Source: Hymenobacter sp. UV11
Lineage (GTDB): Bacteria; Bacteroidota; Bacteroidia; Cytophagales; Hymenobacteraceae
Assembly (NCBI RefSeq): GCF_004684095.1
Contig: NZ_SRII01000007.1
Span: 186,001-250,000, forward strand
Direction: 5' to 3'
DNA: 64,000 nt
Below are positions 50,511 through 57,895 of this stretch, piece by piece. Under the pieces are notes generated by a model. That model ran no database searches, had not been told where the DNA came from, and saw only the letters and a list, made by a program, of their open reading frames with translations. Made by a program: the position numbers and the translations under genes. How positions within the stretch are numbered: position 1 is the first letter of the stretch; every line of letters begins with the position of its first letter.

Positions 50511-51494
50511 TTAGGCGGCGGCCGCCGTTTTCAGGGCCTGCACGAGGGTGTTGGGCGCGAGGCGCAGCTTGTATTCGTTGTGCTTGAAGGCTTTGGCGCC
50601 CTGCATGGCCACCGTGGCAGCCTGCCGGAACGACTCTTCCGTGGCGGGCTTGCCCACCAGCACCTGCTCGGCGGCCGTGAGGCGCCAGGGCTTGTGCGCT
50701 ACCCCCCCTAAGGCGAGTCGGGCTGCCTTGATGGTGTTATTGCCGTCAATATCCAAGGCTGCCGCCGCGCTCACTAGGGCGAAGGCGTAGCTGGCGCGCT
50801 CACGCACCTTCTGGTAGTGCACGTGCTTGGTGAAGGGGCTGGCGGGCAGCTCCACGGCCGTTATCAGCTCGCCGGCTTCGAGGTTGGTGTCCTTTTCGGG
50901 CGTGTCGCCGGGCAGGCGGTGGAAGTCGCCGAACGGGATGCGGCGGTCGCCCTTGGGGCCGCTCACCAGCACCGTGGCATCGAGCGCCACTAGCGCCACG
51001 CTCATATCCGAGGGGTGCACGGCGATGCATGTAGAGCTGGCTCCGAAAATGGCGTGCATCCGGTTGATGCCCTCCAGCGCGCCGCAGCCCGAGCCGGGCT
51101 GGCGCTTGTTGCAGGGCATGGTCAGGTCGTAGAAATAGGTGCAGCGGGTGCGCTGGAGCATGTTGCCGCCCACCGTGGCCATGTTGCGCAACTGCGGCGA
51201 GGCGCCGGCGTTCAGGGCCAGCGCCAGCAGCGGGTGTTGGGCGCGTACCTGCGCGTCGTTGGCCACCGTCGAGTTCAGGGCCAGCGCTCCGAGGCGCAGG
51301 CCGGTGCCCGTCGTTTCGATTTTGGCGAGGGGTAGGCGGTTGATGTCCACCAGCTTCTGGGGCGTTACCACGCCGCGTTTCATCAAATCGACGAGGTTGG
51401 TGCCGCCGGCGATGAACTTGGCGTTCGGGTCCTTGGCCACCACGTCGATGGCCGCCTGGGCTTTCGTGGCCCGCACGTATTGGAACTGGTTCAT
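50511..51494 (-). CDS. paoB: FAD-binding subunit of aldehyde oxidoreductase (PaoB-like)
   Basis: The 327-residue subunit passes electrons between the molybdenum and iron-sulfur sites through FAD. It contains the FAD pyrophosphate loop AKFIAGGTNLVDLMK and the second motif NMATVGGNMLQRTRCTYFYD. Between about residues 115 and 160 it has an insertion with Cys residues (RTRCTY, MPCNKRQ, GSGCGA, and a later STCIAV), as expected for the extra [4Fe-4S] cluster of PaoB-type subunits. The ATG at 51494 overlaps the stop of the iron-sulfur subunit in an ATGA, indicating translational coupling. The C-terminus is Ala-rich. Confidence 0.9.
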   Translation of the reverse strand: MNQFQYVRATKAQAAIDVVAKDPNAKFIAGGTNLVDLMKRGVVTPQKLVDINRLPLAKIETTGTGLRLGALALNSTVANDAQVRAQHPLLALALNAGASPQLRNMATVGGNMLQRTRCTYFYDLTMPCNKRQPGSGCGALEGINRMHAIFGASSTCIAVHPSDMSVALVALDATVLVSGPKGDRRIPFGDFHRLPGDTPEKDTNLEAGELITAVELPASPFTKHVHYQKVRERASYAFALVSAAAALDIDGNNTIKAARLALGGVAHKPWRLTAAEQVLVGKPATEESFRQAATVAMQGAKAFKHNEYKLRLAPNTLVQALKTAAAA

Positions 51495-52123
51495 ACCTTC
51501 TGCCCTCCGTCTTTTACGTCCTGAATGGCGGCCACAATGTTGGCGTAGGCCCCGCATCGGCAGATATTGCCGCTCATGTACTCCCGGATTTCGCCTTCCG
51601 AGCCGGCGCGGCCCTCGCGCACGCAAGCCACGGCGCTCATTATCTGGCCGGGCGTGCAGTAGCCGCACTGAAAGCCGTCGTGCTTCACAAACGCGGCCTG
51701 CATGGGATGCAGCTTGTCGCCGTCGGCCAGTCCCTCAATGGTTGTGATTTCCTGCCCGTCGTGCATCACTGCAAAGCTCAGGCAGCTATTTACGCGCTGG
51801 CCGTCTACGTGCACCGTGCAGGCACCGCACTGGCCGTAGTCGCAGCCCTTTTTGGTGCCCGTGAGGTGCAGTTGTTCGCGCAGAAAGTCGAGCAGCGTAG
51901 CGCGCGGCTCCACCGTTACTTTGTGCTTCACGCCGTTGATTTTCAGGCTCAACGGCACTTTCTCGAAGGCGTCGGCCACGCGCTCGTCCAGCTTGGCGGC
52001 GGCGGCCTCTACTACCGTGCCCGGCACCAGGGCCAGGGCCGTGAACAGCGACGACTGTTTTAAAAACGTGCGCCGGTTTTCATCGTGGTTGGCCGGCCCG
52101 TCCGGCTCAGGATGCTTGGTCAT
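51491..52123 (-). CDS. paoA: [2Fe-2S] subunit of aldehyde oxidoreductase with Tat signal (PaoA-like)
   Basis: The 210-residue subunit begins MTKHPEPDG and has a twin-arginine signal (NRRTFLKQSSLFTALALVPG). The first plant-type [2Fe-2S] cluster is bound by CDYGQCGAC and the Cys of RVNSC. The second is bound by CGYC and CRC in the C-terminal helical domain. This is the export-leading subunit of a PaoABC-type periplasmic aldehyde oxidase. It is the first gene of the three-gene operon and overlaps the FAD subunit by four bases. The ATG at 52123 was chosen because the Tat motif follows it; the frame is open upstream without homology. No molybdenum-cofactor insertion chaperone (XdhC/PaoD-like) is in the window. 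Confidence 0.92.
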   Translation of the reverse strand: MTKHPEPDGPANHDENRRTFLKQSSLFTALALVPGTVVEAAAAKLDERVADAFEKVPLSLKINGVKHKVTVEPRATLLDFLREQLHLTGTKKGCDYGQCGACTVHVDGQRVNSCLSFAVMHDGQEITTIEGLADGDKLHPMQAAFVKHDGFQCGYCTPGQIMSAVACVREGRAGSEGEIREYMSGNICRCGAYANIVAAIQDVKDGGQKV

Positions 52124-52415
52124 GGGAAAAGGAAGCTGAAAGTGAGCTAGCGCTCGGCCGGACAGGCCGGGCGGGTCGCAAGTGGCAAAGCAATAAGTTA
52201 GGGAGAAAGTTGGCGAACTAGCAAATTGGTTGCACCGCCCGGCCCGTGCTAGCCGCCGCAGTCGGCCTATTAATGGGTTCGCGCTGGACTGCCCGTGGCC
52301 GTTTGGCCCGGCAGGAGGGGGTAGGGGCCCAGGGCCGCGGGCCGGGCGAAAAGCAATCAATTTGCCCGGCCGGGGGTTATACCTGCTCATTATCGACCGC
52401 CATTATCCCTTCGCT

Positions 52416-53450
52416 ATGTCTTCCGTTGCTTTCTCCGTCCTCGATTTGGCCCCCATTGTGGCCGGCGCTACCCCCGCTGATACCTTTCATAACAGCCTCG
52501 ACCTGGCGCAACATGTAGAGCAGCTGGGCTATACCCGCTACTGGCTCTCGGAGCACCACAACATGGCCAGCGTGGCCAGCGCCTCGCCCGTGGTGCTGAT
52601 TGGCTACCTCGCGGGCGGCACCACCACGCTGCGGGTGGGCTCAGGTGGCATTATGCTGCCCAACCACGCCCCGCTGGTAGTGGCCGAGCAAATCGGCACG
52701 CTGGCCACGCTCTACCCCGGCCGCATCGACCTGGGCCTGGGCCGCGCCCCCGGCTCCGACCAGGTCACGGCCCAGGCCATCCGGGGCAGCCGCTTTGGCG
52801 GGCCGCAGGATTTTCCGCGCGATGTGCAGCAGCTCCAGAAGTATTTCTCGGCCAGCAACAGTACCAGCGCCGTGCGCGCCATCCCCGGCGAGGGGCTCGA
52901 TGTGCCCATCTACATCCTGGGTTCGAGCACCGACAGCGCCTACCTGGCGGCGGCTCTGGGCCTGCCCTACGCTTTCGCCAGCCACTTCGCGCCCACCCAA
53001 ATGATGGCGGCGCTGAGTATCTACCGTCAGAATTTCCGGCCCTCGGCCGCGCTGGCCGCGCCCTACGTCATTGCCTGCGTGAACGTGGTAGCCGCCGATA
53101 CCGACGCCGAGGCGCAGTGGCTGTCCACGTCGCTGCAACAGTTTATGCTGGGCGTGGTGTCGGGTCACCCCGCCCCGCTACCCCCACCCGTCGAGTCGAT
53201 GGCCCCGCTCTGGGCCCCCGGCCAGCAGCAGATGGTCGAGCACATGCTAGCCTATTCCTTCATCGGCGGCCCGGCCACGCTGCAACAGGAGCTGCAGGAT
53301 TTTATCGACCAAACGCAGGTGAATGAACTCATGGCCGTTTCCAATATTTTCAGCCACGAAGCTCGCGTGCATTCCTACGCGCTATTGGCCGAGGCGCTAC
53401 GCGGCGTGTCGGTGCCGCAGGTAGAAGGTGAATTGGCGGTAAGGAATTAA
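52416..53450 (+). CDS. Luciferase-like (LLM class) flavin-dependent monooxygenase
   Basis: The 344-residue protein is a bacterial luciferase-like TIM barrel. It has LGYTRYWLSEHHNMASVASASP near residues 38-60, the phosphate-binding GSGGIMLPNHAPLVVAEQ, and LYPGRIDLGLGRAPGSD. These are typical of LLM oxidoreductases (MsnO8-type). It should use reduced FMN and oxygen; the substrate is unknown. The ATG at 52416 was selected since the domain starts with VAFSVLDLAPI immediately after it. It is divergent from paoABC, with a 292-base gap that contains a GGGGGTAGGGG word and otherwise nothing I can define. Confidence 0.88.
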   Translation: MSSVAFSVLDLAPIVAGATPADTFHNSLDLAQHVEQLGYTRYWLSEHHNMASVASASPVVLIGYLAGGTTTLRVGSGGIMLPNHAPLVVAEQIGTLATLYPGRIDLGLGRAPGSDQVTAQAIRGSRFGGPQDFPRDVQQLQKYFSASNSTSAVRAIPGEGLDVPIYILGSSTDSAYLAAALGLPYAFASHFAPTQMMAALSIYRQNFRPSAALAAPYVIACVNVVAADTDAEAQWLSTSLQQFMLGVVSGHPAPLPPPVESMAPLWAPGQQQMVEHMLAYSFIGGPATLQQELQDFIDQTQVNELMAVSNIFSHEARVHSYALLAEALRGVSVPQVEGELAVRN

Positions 53451-53486
53451 TTACCGCAATTTCTTGCTTGTGAAAAGCAATTAATT

Positions 53487-53553
53487 TAGGACCTACGCAA
53501 AAGCGCCTGTCATTGCGAGCGAAGCAATGACAGGCGCTTTTGCGTAGGTCCTA
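53487..53553. terminator. Perfect 30-bp-arm palindrome after the LLM gene
   Basis: Arms 53487-53516 and 53524-53553 (TAGGACCTACGCAAAAGCGC and so on) pair perfectly with a 7-base loop GAGCGAA. The tip carries the GTCATTGCGAGC REP-like core. It lies 36 bases after the LLM stop. Confidence 0.8.
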
Positions 53554-53641
53554 CTAATATAAAAGGCGCACATCAACCAGAGTGGGAAAGGCTATAACCT
53601 GGTTTACAACATTGCGGCGGTCGGGGAGGGGTAGGCGCAGG

Positions 53642-53672
53642 TTGTAGTTAAAAAGTCCGAGGCATACCTTTG
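53642..53672 (+). promoter_or_regulatory. Predicted promoter of the AraC-family gene
   Basis: TACCTTTG (53665-53672) is a full match to TAnnTTTG. GTTG at 53641-53644, 20 bases upstream, is a close -33 element. The start ATG lies about 20 bases after the -7 element. Confidence 0.5.
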
Positions 53673-53691
53673 ATTTTTACAACTCTTGCCT

Positions 53692-54621
53692 ATGCCTCCC
53701 CGTCCGCCTGCCGAACTCCTCACTAAGCTGGCTCCCGCAGCCGGCGTTGCTCCCAACGCCTTACTGCCGACCGACCAGCAACGAGAAGTCGGCCTGTTCA
53801 ACGTCTTCAACGTGGCCGACCTGATGCTAGCTAACCGCGACCGGCCGCCGATGACGTTCGACCGGCGGGCGTTCTACAAAATCAGCCTCATCCGGGGCCG
53901 CAGCCGGATAGAGTTTGCCGACCAGGTGGTGGACGTGGCCGACGGTGCCCTGTGGTTTGCCACCTCGCGCGTGCCCTACCGCTGGCTGCCGCACGACCAG
54001 GACCAAACCGGCTACTTCTGCATCTTCACCGAGGAGTTTTTGCTACCCGCCAAAGGCCGCACGGTAGTCGATGAGCTGCCAGTTTTTCAGCCCGGCGCCT
54101 ACCCCGTGTTCGCGGTCACGGATGCCGAATACGCGGCCATTGGGGCGGTTTTTGAGAAGATGACCCAGGAAATTGCGTCTGACTACCTCTATAAATACGA
54201 CCTGCTGCGCGCCTACCTGTTGGAGCTGATTCATCTGGTGCAGAAGTTTCAGCCCGCTCCGGCGCTGGCGCCCGCTCACTCGGCCTCGGCGCGGGTGGCG
54301 GCCCAGTTTGCCGACTTGCTGGAGCGGCAGTTTCCGCTGGAGTCGCCGCAGCAGCGGCTGCGCCTGCGCACGGCCACCGACTTTGCCGGCCAGCTGGCCG
54401 TGCACGTCAACCACCTTAACCGGGTGCTCAAGGAAACCACCGGCCACACCACCACCGGCCTCATCGGCGGCCGCGTGGCTCAGGAAGCCAAAATCCTGCT
54501 CAAGCAAACCAACTGGACCGTCTCCGAGATTGCCGACAGCCTGGGCTTTGCCGACGTGGCGCACTTTTGCAACTTCTTCAAGCGCCAGACCAGCCTGACC
54601 CCAGGCGATTTTAGGGGGTAG
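53692..54621 (+). CDS. AraC-family transcriptional regulator
   Basis: The 309-residue protein has a cupin-like N-terminal ligand domain (about residues 25-160) and a C-terminal AraC helix-turn-helix pair (about 205-305; AVHVNHLNRVLKETTG, the WTVSEIADSLGFADVAHFCNFFKRQ second helix-turn-helix). It would bind DNA as a one-component regulator. The ATG at 53692 is preferred to the TTG at 53686. The neighbouring NAD(P)-binding reductase gene starts 109 bases downstream on the same strand, a common regulator-target arrangement. The stop TAG lies inside an AGGGGGTAGGG word. Confidence 0.9.
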   Translation: MPPRPPAELLTKLAPAAGVAPNALLPTDQQREVGLFNVFNVADLMLANRDRPPMTFDRRAFYKISLIRGRSRIEFADQVVDVADGALWFATSRVPYRWLPHDQDQTGYFCIFTEEFLLPAKGRTVVDELPVFQPGAYPVFAVTDAEYAAIGAVFEKMTQEIASDYLYKYDLLRAYLLELIHLVQKFQPAPALAPAHSASARVAAQFADLLERQFPLESPQQRLRLRTATDFAGQLAVHVNHLNRVLKETTGHTTTGLIGGRVAQEAKILLKQTNWTVSEIADSLGFADVAHFCNFFKRQTSLTPGDFRG

Positions 54622-54730
54622 GGTCGTTGTTTGATTTTTTCAACAGATGGTTTGACCCGCGCAATGTCGCTTACCCCTGCTTGCCGGACCTTTGTGAGAT
54701 AATAAATCACCTCATTTAAAGGAAACTAAC

Positions 54731-55612
54731 ATGCGTGTTTTCGTAACCGGCGCGTCGGGCTTTGTGGGCTCGGCCGTTGTGCAGGAATTACTCAGCGCGG
54801 GCCACCAGGTGCTCGGCCTCGCCCGCTCGGAGGAGTCAGCCCAGGCGCTACGCGCCGCCGGCGCCGAGGCCCATCGGGGCTCGCTCGACGACCTCGACAG
54901 CCTACGCCGCGGCGCGGCGGCCGCCGATGGCGTCATTCACTTAGCCTTTGTGCACGACTTCGCGGCCTACGAAACGGCTGGCCAAACGGACCGACTTGCC
55001 ATCGAGGCGCTGGGCGAAACGCTGGCCGGCTCTGACCGCCCGCTGCTCGTCACCGGCGGGTTGGCGGGTTTCAACCTCGGTCGCCCCGCTACGGAGGAGG
55101 ACAAGCCCATCGCCCTACCCCGTATGTCGGAGCCCGTGGCGCTGGCCCTGGCCACGAAGGGCGTGCGCGCCTCGGTAGTGCGCCTGGCGTCGTCGGTGCA
55201 CGACCGCGACGACCATGGCTTCGTGCCGACGCTCATCAGCATCGCCCGCCAAACGGGCGTGGCAGCCTACGTGGGCGACGGCCACAACCGCTGGCCCGCC
55301 GTGCACCGCCTCGACGCGGCCCGCCTTTACCGCCTGGCGCTGGAGCAGGGGGTAGGCGGCGCCATCTACCACGGCGCGGCCGACGAAGGCATTGCTATGC
55401 GCGACATTGCCGCCATCATCGGCCGCCACCTGAATCTGCCAGTCGCATCCAAAACGCCCGAAGAGGCCGCCGACCATTTCGGCTGGATGGCCCGCTTCGT
55501 GGGCCTCGACATGCCGGCCACCAGCGTGCTCACGCAACAGCGGTTGGGCTGGCACCCCACCCAGCCCGGCCTGCTGGCCGACCTGGAGCAAGGGCATTAT
55601 TTTCAAAGCTAG
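54731..55612 (+). CDS. SDR-family NAD(P)-dependent epimerase/reductase
   Basis: The 293-residue protein is an extended short-chain dehydrogenase. It has the nucleotide-binding motif VTGASGFVGSAVVQELLSAG (residues 5-24), followed by LARSEESAQALRAAGAE, DDLDSLRRG and VIHLAF. The canonical YxxxK catalytic pair is not evident, as in many atypical NAD(P)-binding reductases of this group. It is probably regulated by the upstream AraC-type protein and may act on small carbonyls. An RBS-like AAGGAAA lies 9 bases before the ATG at 54731. Two hairpins follow its stop. Confidence 0.88.
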   Translation: MRVFVTGASGFVGSAVVQELLSAGHQVLGLARSEESAQALRAAGAEAHRGSLDDLDSLRRGAAAADGVIHLAFVHDFAAYETAGQTDRLAIEALGETLAGSDRPLLVTGGLAGFNLGRPATEEDKPIALPRMSEPVALALATKGVRASVVRLASSVHDRDDHGFVPTLISIARQTGVAAYVGDGHNRWPAVHRLDAARLYRLALEQGVGGAIYHGAADEGIAMRDIAAIIGRHLNLPVASKTPEEAADHFGWMARFVGLDMPATSVLTQQRLGWHPTQPGLLADLEQGHYFQS

Positions 55613-55659
55613 AAAGCCTATGCTGATGCCTGCACTAGCACGGTTTCAGGGTCAGGGGC

Positions 55660-55746
55660 AGTAGCGCGAACTTTGTAGTTCGCGTCCCCGAGCCGTTTGG
55701 TTGGTTCTAATGGCGCGGAGACGCGAACTACAAAGTTCGCGCTACT
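55660..55746. repeat. Inverted repeat, 27-bp perfect arms
   Basis: Arms 55660-55686 (AGTAGCGCGAACTTTGTAG and so on) and 55720-55746 are perfect complements around a 33-base loop. It lies 47 bases after the SDR stop and is directly followed by a second palindrome. Confidence 0.85.
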
Positions 55747-55749
55747 ATT

Positions 55750-55809
55750 CCTACCCCCCGGCAAAAGCCTCGCTAAGTAAGTACAGTGAGGCTTTTGCCG
55801 GGGGGTAGG
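55750..55809. terminator. Second palindrome capped by CCTACCCCCC
   Basis: Arms 55750-55771 (CCTACCCCCCGGCAAAAGCC and so on) and 55788-55809 are perfect 22-bp complements. The ends are the dispersed CTACCCCC word in opposite orientation. It is terminator-like. Confidence 0.75.
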
Positions 55810-55862
55810 AAATTGAGCAGCCTGGCGCCAACACGCCGCCCGCGCCGCTACTTTCGCGGCCC

Positions 55863-56330
55863 ATGACGACCCTACACTGGACAACCAAACCCTTCGACGC
55901 CCTCACCCTGACCGAGCTATACGCCCTGCTGCAGCTCCGTAGCGAGGTTTTTGTGGTGGAGCAAACCTGCGCTTTTCAGGATATTGACGGCCACGACCCG
56001 GCGGCCCTGCACCTGCTGGGGCACACCGATAGTGGCGATTTGGCCGCTTACGCCCGGCTTTTCGAGGCGGGCCGCAGCTACGACCAGGTCAGCATTGGGC
56101 GGGTCGTGACTTCGCCGTGCTACCGGCGCCAGGGCTTGGGCCAGCAGTTGCTAACCCAGGCCCTGGCGCAGTGCCAGGCGCAGTTTGGCCCGCAAGCCAT
56201 CAAGATTGGCGCCCAGCTTTACCTCAAGGAATTTTACGAAAGCTTCGGCTTCGAGCAGCAGGGCGCGGGGTACTTAGAGGACGGTATTCCGCACATCTAT
56301 ATGCTACGCCCCGCGCCGGCTGTGGCGTAG
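55863..56330 (+). CDS. elaA: GNAT N-acetyltransferase, ElaA family
   Basis: The 155-residue protein fits ElaA. It has LTELYALLQLRSEVFVVEQ near the N-terminus, CAFQDIDGHDPAALHLLG, and the acetyl-CoA loop SPCYRRQGLGQQLL (R/Q-x-x-G-x-G/A). The C-terminal AQLYLKEFYESFGFEQQG is also typical. ElaA proteins transfer acetyl groups from acetyl-CoA; the substrate is not well defined. The start is the ATG at 55863, and a -7-like TACTTTCG at 55849-55856 is so close that the transcript would be nearly leaderless if used. Confidence 0.9.
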   Translation: MTTLHWTTKPFDALTLTELYALLQLRSEVFVVEQTCAFQDIDGHDPAALHLLGHTDSGDLAAYARLFEAGRSYDQVSIGRVVTSPCYRRQGLGQQLLTQALAQCQAQFGPQAIKIGAQLYLKEFYESFGFEQQGAGYLEDGIPHIYMLRPAPAVA

Positions 56331-56342
56331 CACCGAGGCTCC

Positions 56343-57247
56343 TTACCGGCTGCTTTTGCTTGTCGTGGCGGGAGCGGTTTGCGGCCACCCCTGCTTGGGT
56401 AGCTGCACCGTGCGGCCTTCTTTGGCTGACTGCCGGGCGGCGTCCAGAATCTCGACTACCAGCATATTGGTGGGTAGGGAGGATAGTACGTCTTCGGGCG
56501 CGGTGCCGCGTACTACGGCCGCCAGGTATGCGAAGGGCTCGTCGTAGGGCACGGGCGGGGCGGCCACGGTTTCATCTTTGGCGGGGTCTTTTTCGGTGCG
56601 GCGCACGCGCAGGTGGTCGCGGTCGAGGGCGATGACCGAGCCGGTCTGGCCGTACACTTCGAGGTCTTTGCGGGCGTAAGGCCAGTTCCACGACGCCTCA
56701 ATGACGCCTTGGGCCTTCGCGTAATTAACTAGGATGGTCACATCGTCTTCCACCTTGGGGTATACGTCGGGCTTGATGTGCAGGGCGCTGGCCGTGACGG
56801 ATAGCGGCCGTTCGCCGCGCATGAGCCAGGTCATAAGGTCGGCGCCGTAGCAGCCAAAATCGGGCAGCGCCCCGCCGCCGTTCTGCACCGGGTCGGTGAG
56901 CCAGGTCAGAAACTCCTGGTTCACCCCGATTTCCTTGGGGCCCTGGTGGCCGTCGTGGGCCACCATCCGGCGGATATCACCGAGGGCGTGGTTCTGCACC
57001 AGCTGATAGGCGGCGCGGTTGGAGCCGTACCAGGTGGTTTCGTAGTTGGTGAGCAGGTGAATGTGGTGCTTTTGAGCCAGCGCGGCCATCTGGCGGGCGT
57101 GGTCCATATTCACGGCCAGCGGTTTTTCCACCATCACGTGAATACCCTTGCGGCAATGCCCACCCGCAGGGGGGTAGGGGGCGCAGCTTGGGCGGTGGCA
57201 GCCAAACCGGCCAGCAGCGCGACCAGGAAAAATAGCTTCTTCAGCAT
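56343..57247 (-). pseudogene. Gfo/Idh/MocA oxidoreductase with internal deletion
   Basis: The C-terminal 260 residues are intact (MVEKPLAVNMDHARQMAAL, NYETTWYGSN, PDFGCYGADLMTW), ending in KSSR. At 57247 an ATG opens a signal peptide MLKKLFFLVALLAGLAATAQ, followed by LRVGIA, the start of the NAD-binding Rossmann fold. That frame then meets a stop near 57136, while the other part resumes with GIHVMVEKP in a different frame. The expected Rossmann region, about 80 residues, is missing between LRVGIA and GIHVMVEKP. A deletion with a frameshift therefore destroys cofactor binding. Translation of only the C-terminal piece from an internal ATG is possible but would not give an active enzyme. Intact relatives are secreted dehydrogenases of sugar-like substrates. 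Confidence 0.85.
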
Positions 57248-57305
57248 GAGCGTGGGTGGGAATAGGGTGGGGTATTCATTTCTTGAGGATTAGCTGCGAC
57301 TGAAA

Positions 57306-57402
57306 GAACGTCATGCTGAACGCAGTAAAGCATCTCTACCGCTTCGTTGGATTAATCTAACGAAGCGGTAGAGATGCTTTACTGCGTTCAGCATGACCGT
57401 TC
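57306..57402. repeat. REP-like palindrome, family GAACGTCATgCTGAAC
   Basis: Near-perfect arms at 57306-57354 and about 57355-57402 start GAACGTCATGCTGAACGCAG and include AAGCATCTCTACCGCTTCG. It shares the GAACGTCAT-CTGA core with 48131-48231. It lies between the pseudogene start and the 3' end of the next leftward gene. Confidence 0.85.
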
Positions 57403-57427
57403 CTACTTTCCCTGTATGCTCTAAAAC

Positions 57428-57844
57428 CTAGCGCGTAATACCAGCTTCGGGGGAATGGTGCTCATTGCCAAAGCTTAGTAAAGAATCTAACGTCTGCTCA
57501 GTTGCTTTTAAGGGATAAATCAAGTCACTGATAAAACCTCTTTGTACACTTTCAGCCAAGTCATTCCAGCCCTCTACTTGTGCTATATGAAATTTAAGTA
57601 CAGTTAGTTTCTCAGCATCGTTGTCAATGCTTGGCCAACCATTAGCCATAAAAAATTTGGTTGGGCCAGCACCCGAGGCGGCTGCTTTTTGCCAAAGTAT
57701 TTCGGTAGATTTTGCGTAAAGCGCCCCCAGGATTGGACTGCCGGCTATGGTCGAAGCGCCCGAATCTTCAGACTCGAATTTTATAAAATGAAGCGCTTTA
57801 CTTAAAGCTGTCAGCTCATGCGGCTCGAAAGAGGAAAAATCCAT
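57428..57844 (-). CDS. Hypothetical 138-residue protein, lower GC
   Basis: I do not recognise this protein. It has no signal peptide or membrane segment. The sequence is mixed helical (LTALSKALHFIKFES, LTVLKFHIAQVEGWNDLAES) with an acidic start (FSSFEPHE). Codon use is visibly more AT-rich than in its neighbours, which suggests acquisition from elsewhere or a poorly conserved gene. It lies between a pseudogene and tryptophan 2,3-dioxygenase on the same strand, 51 bases from the latter. The start ATG is at 57844. Confidence 0.65.
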   Translation of the reverse strand: MDFSSFEPHELTALSKALHFIKFESEDSGASTIAGSPILGALYAKSTEILWQKAAASGAGPTKFFMANGWPSIDNDAEKLTVLKFHIAQVEGWNDLAESVQRGFISDLIYPLKATEQTLDSLLSFGNEHHSPEAGITR

Positions 57845-57895
57845 TGGCTCTGAAAGGAGGTTATGTTAGCTCCTAAATTAAGTAAATGGGCTTTT

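Noticed and set aside
48261..52123. Assignment as cytosolic xanthine dehydrogenase
   Set aside because: The small subunit has a twin-arginine signal and the FAD subunit has extra Cys residues, both pointing to a PaoABC-type periplasmic enzyme.
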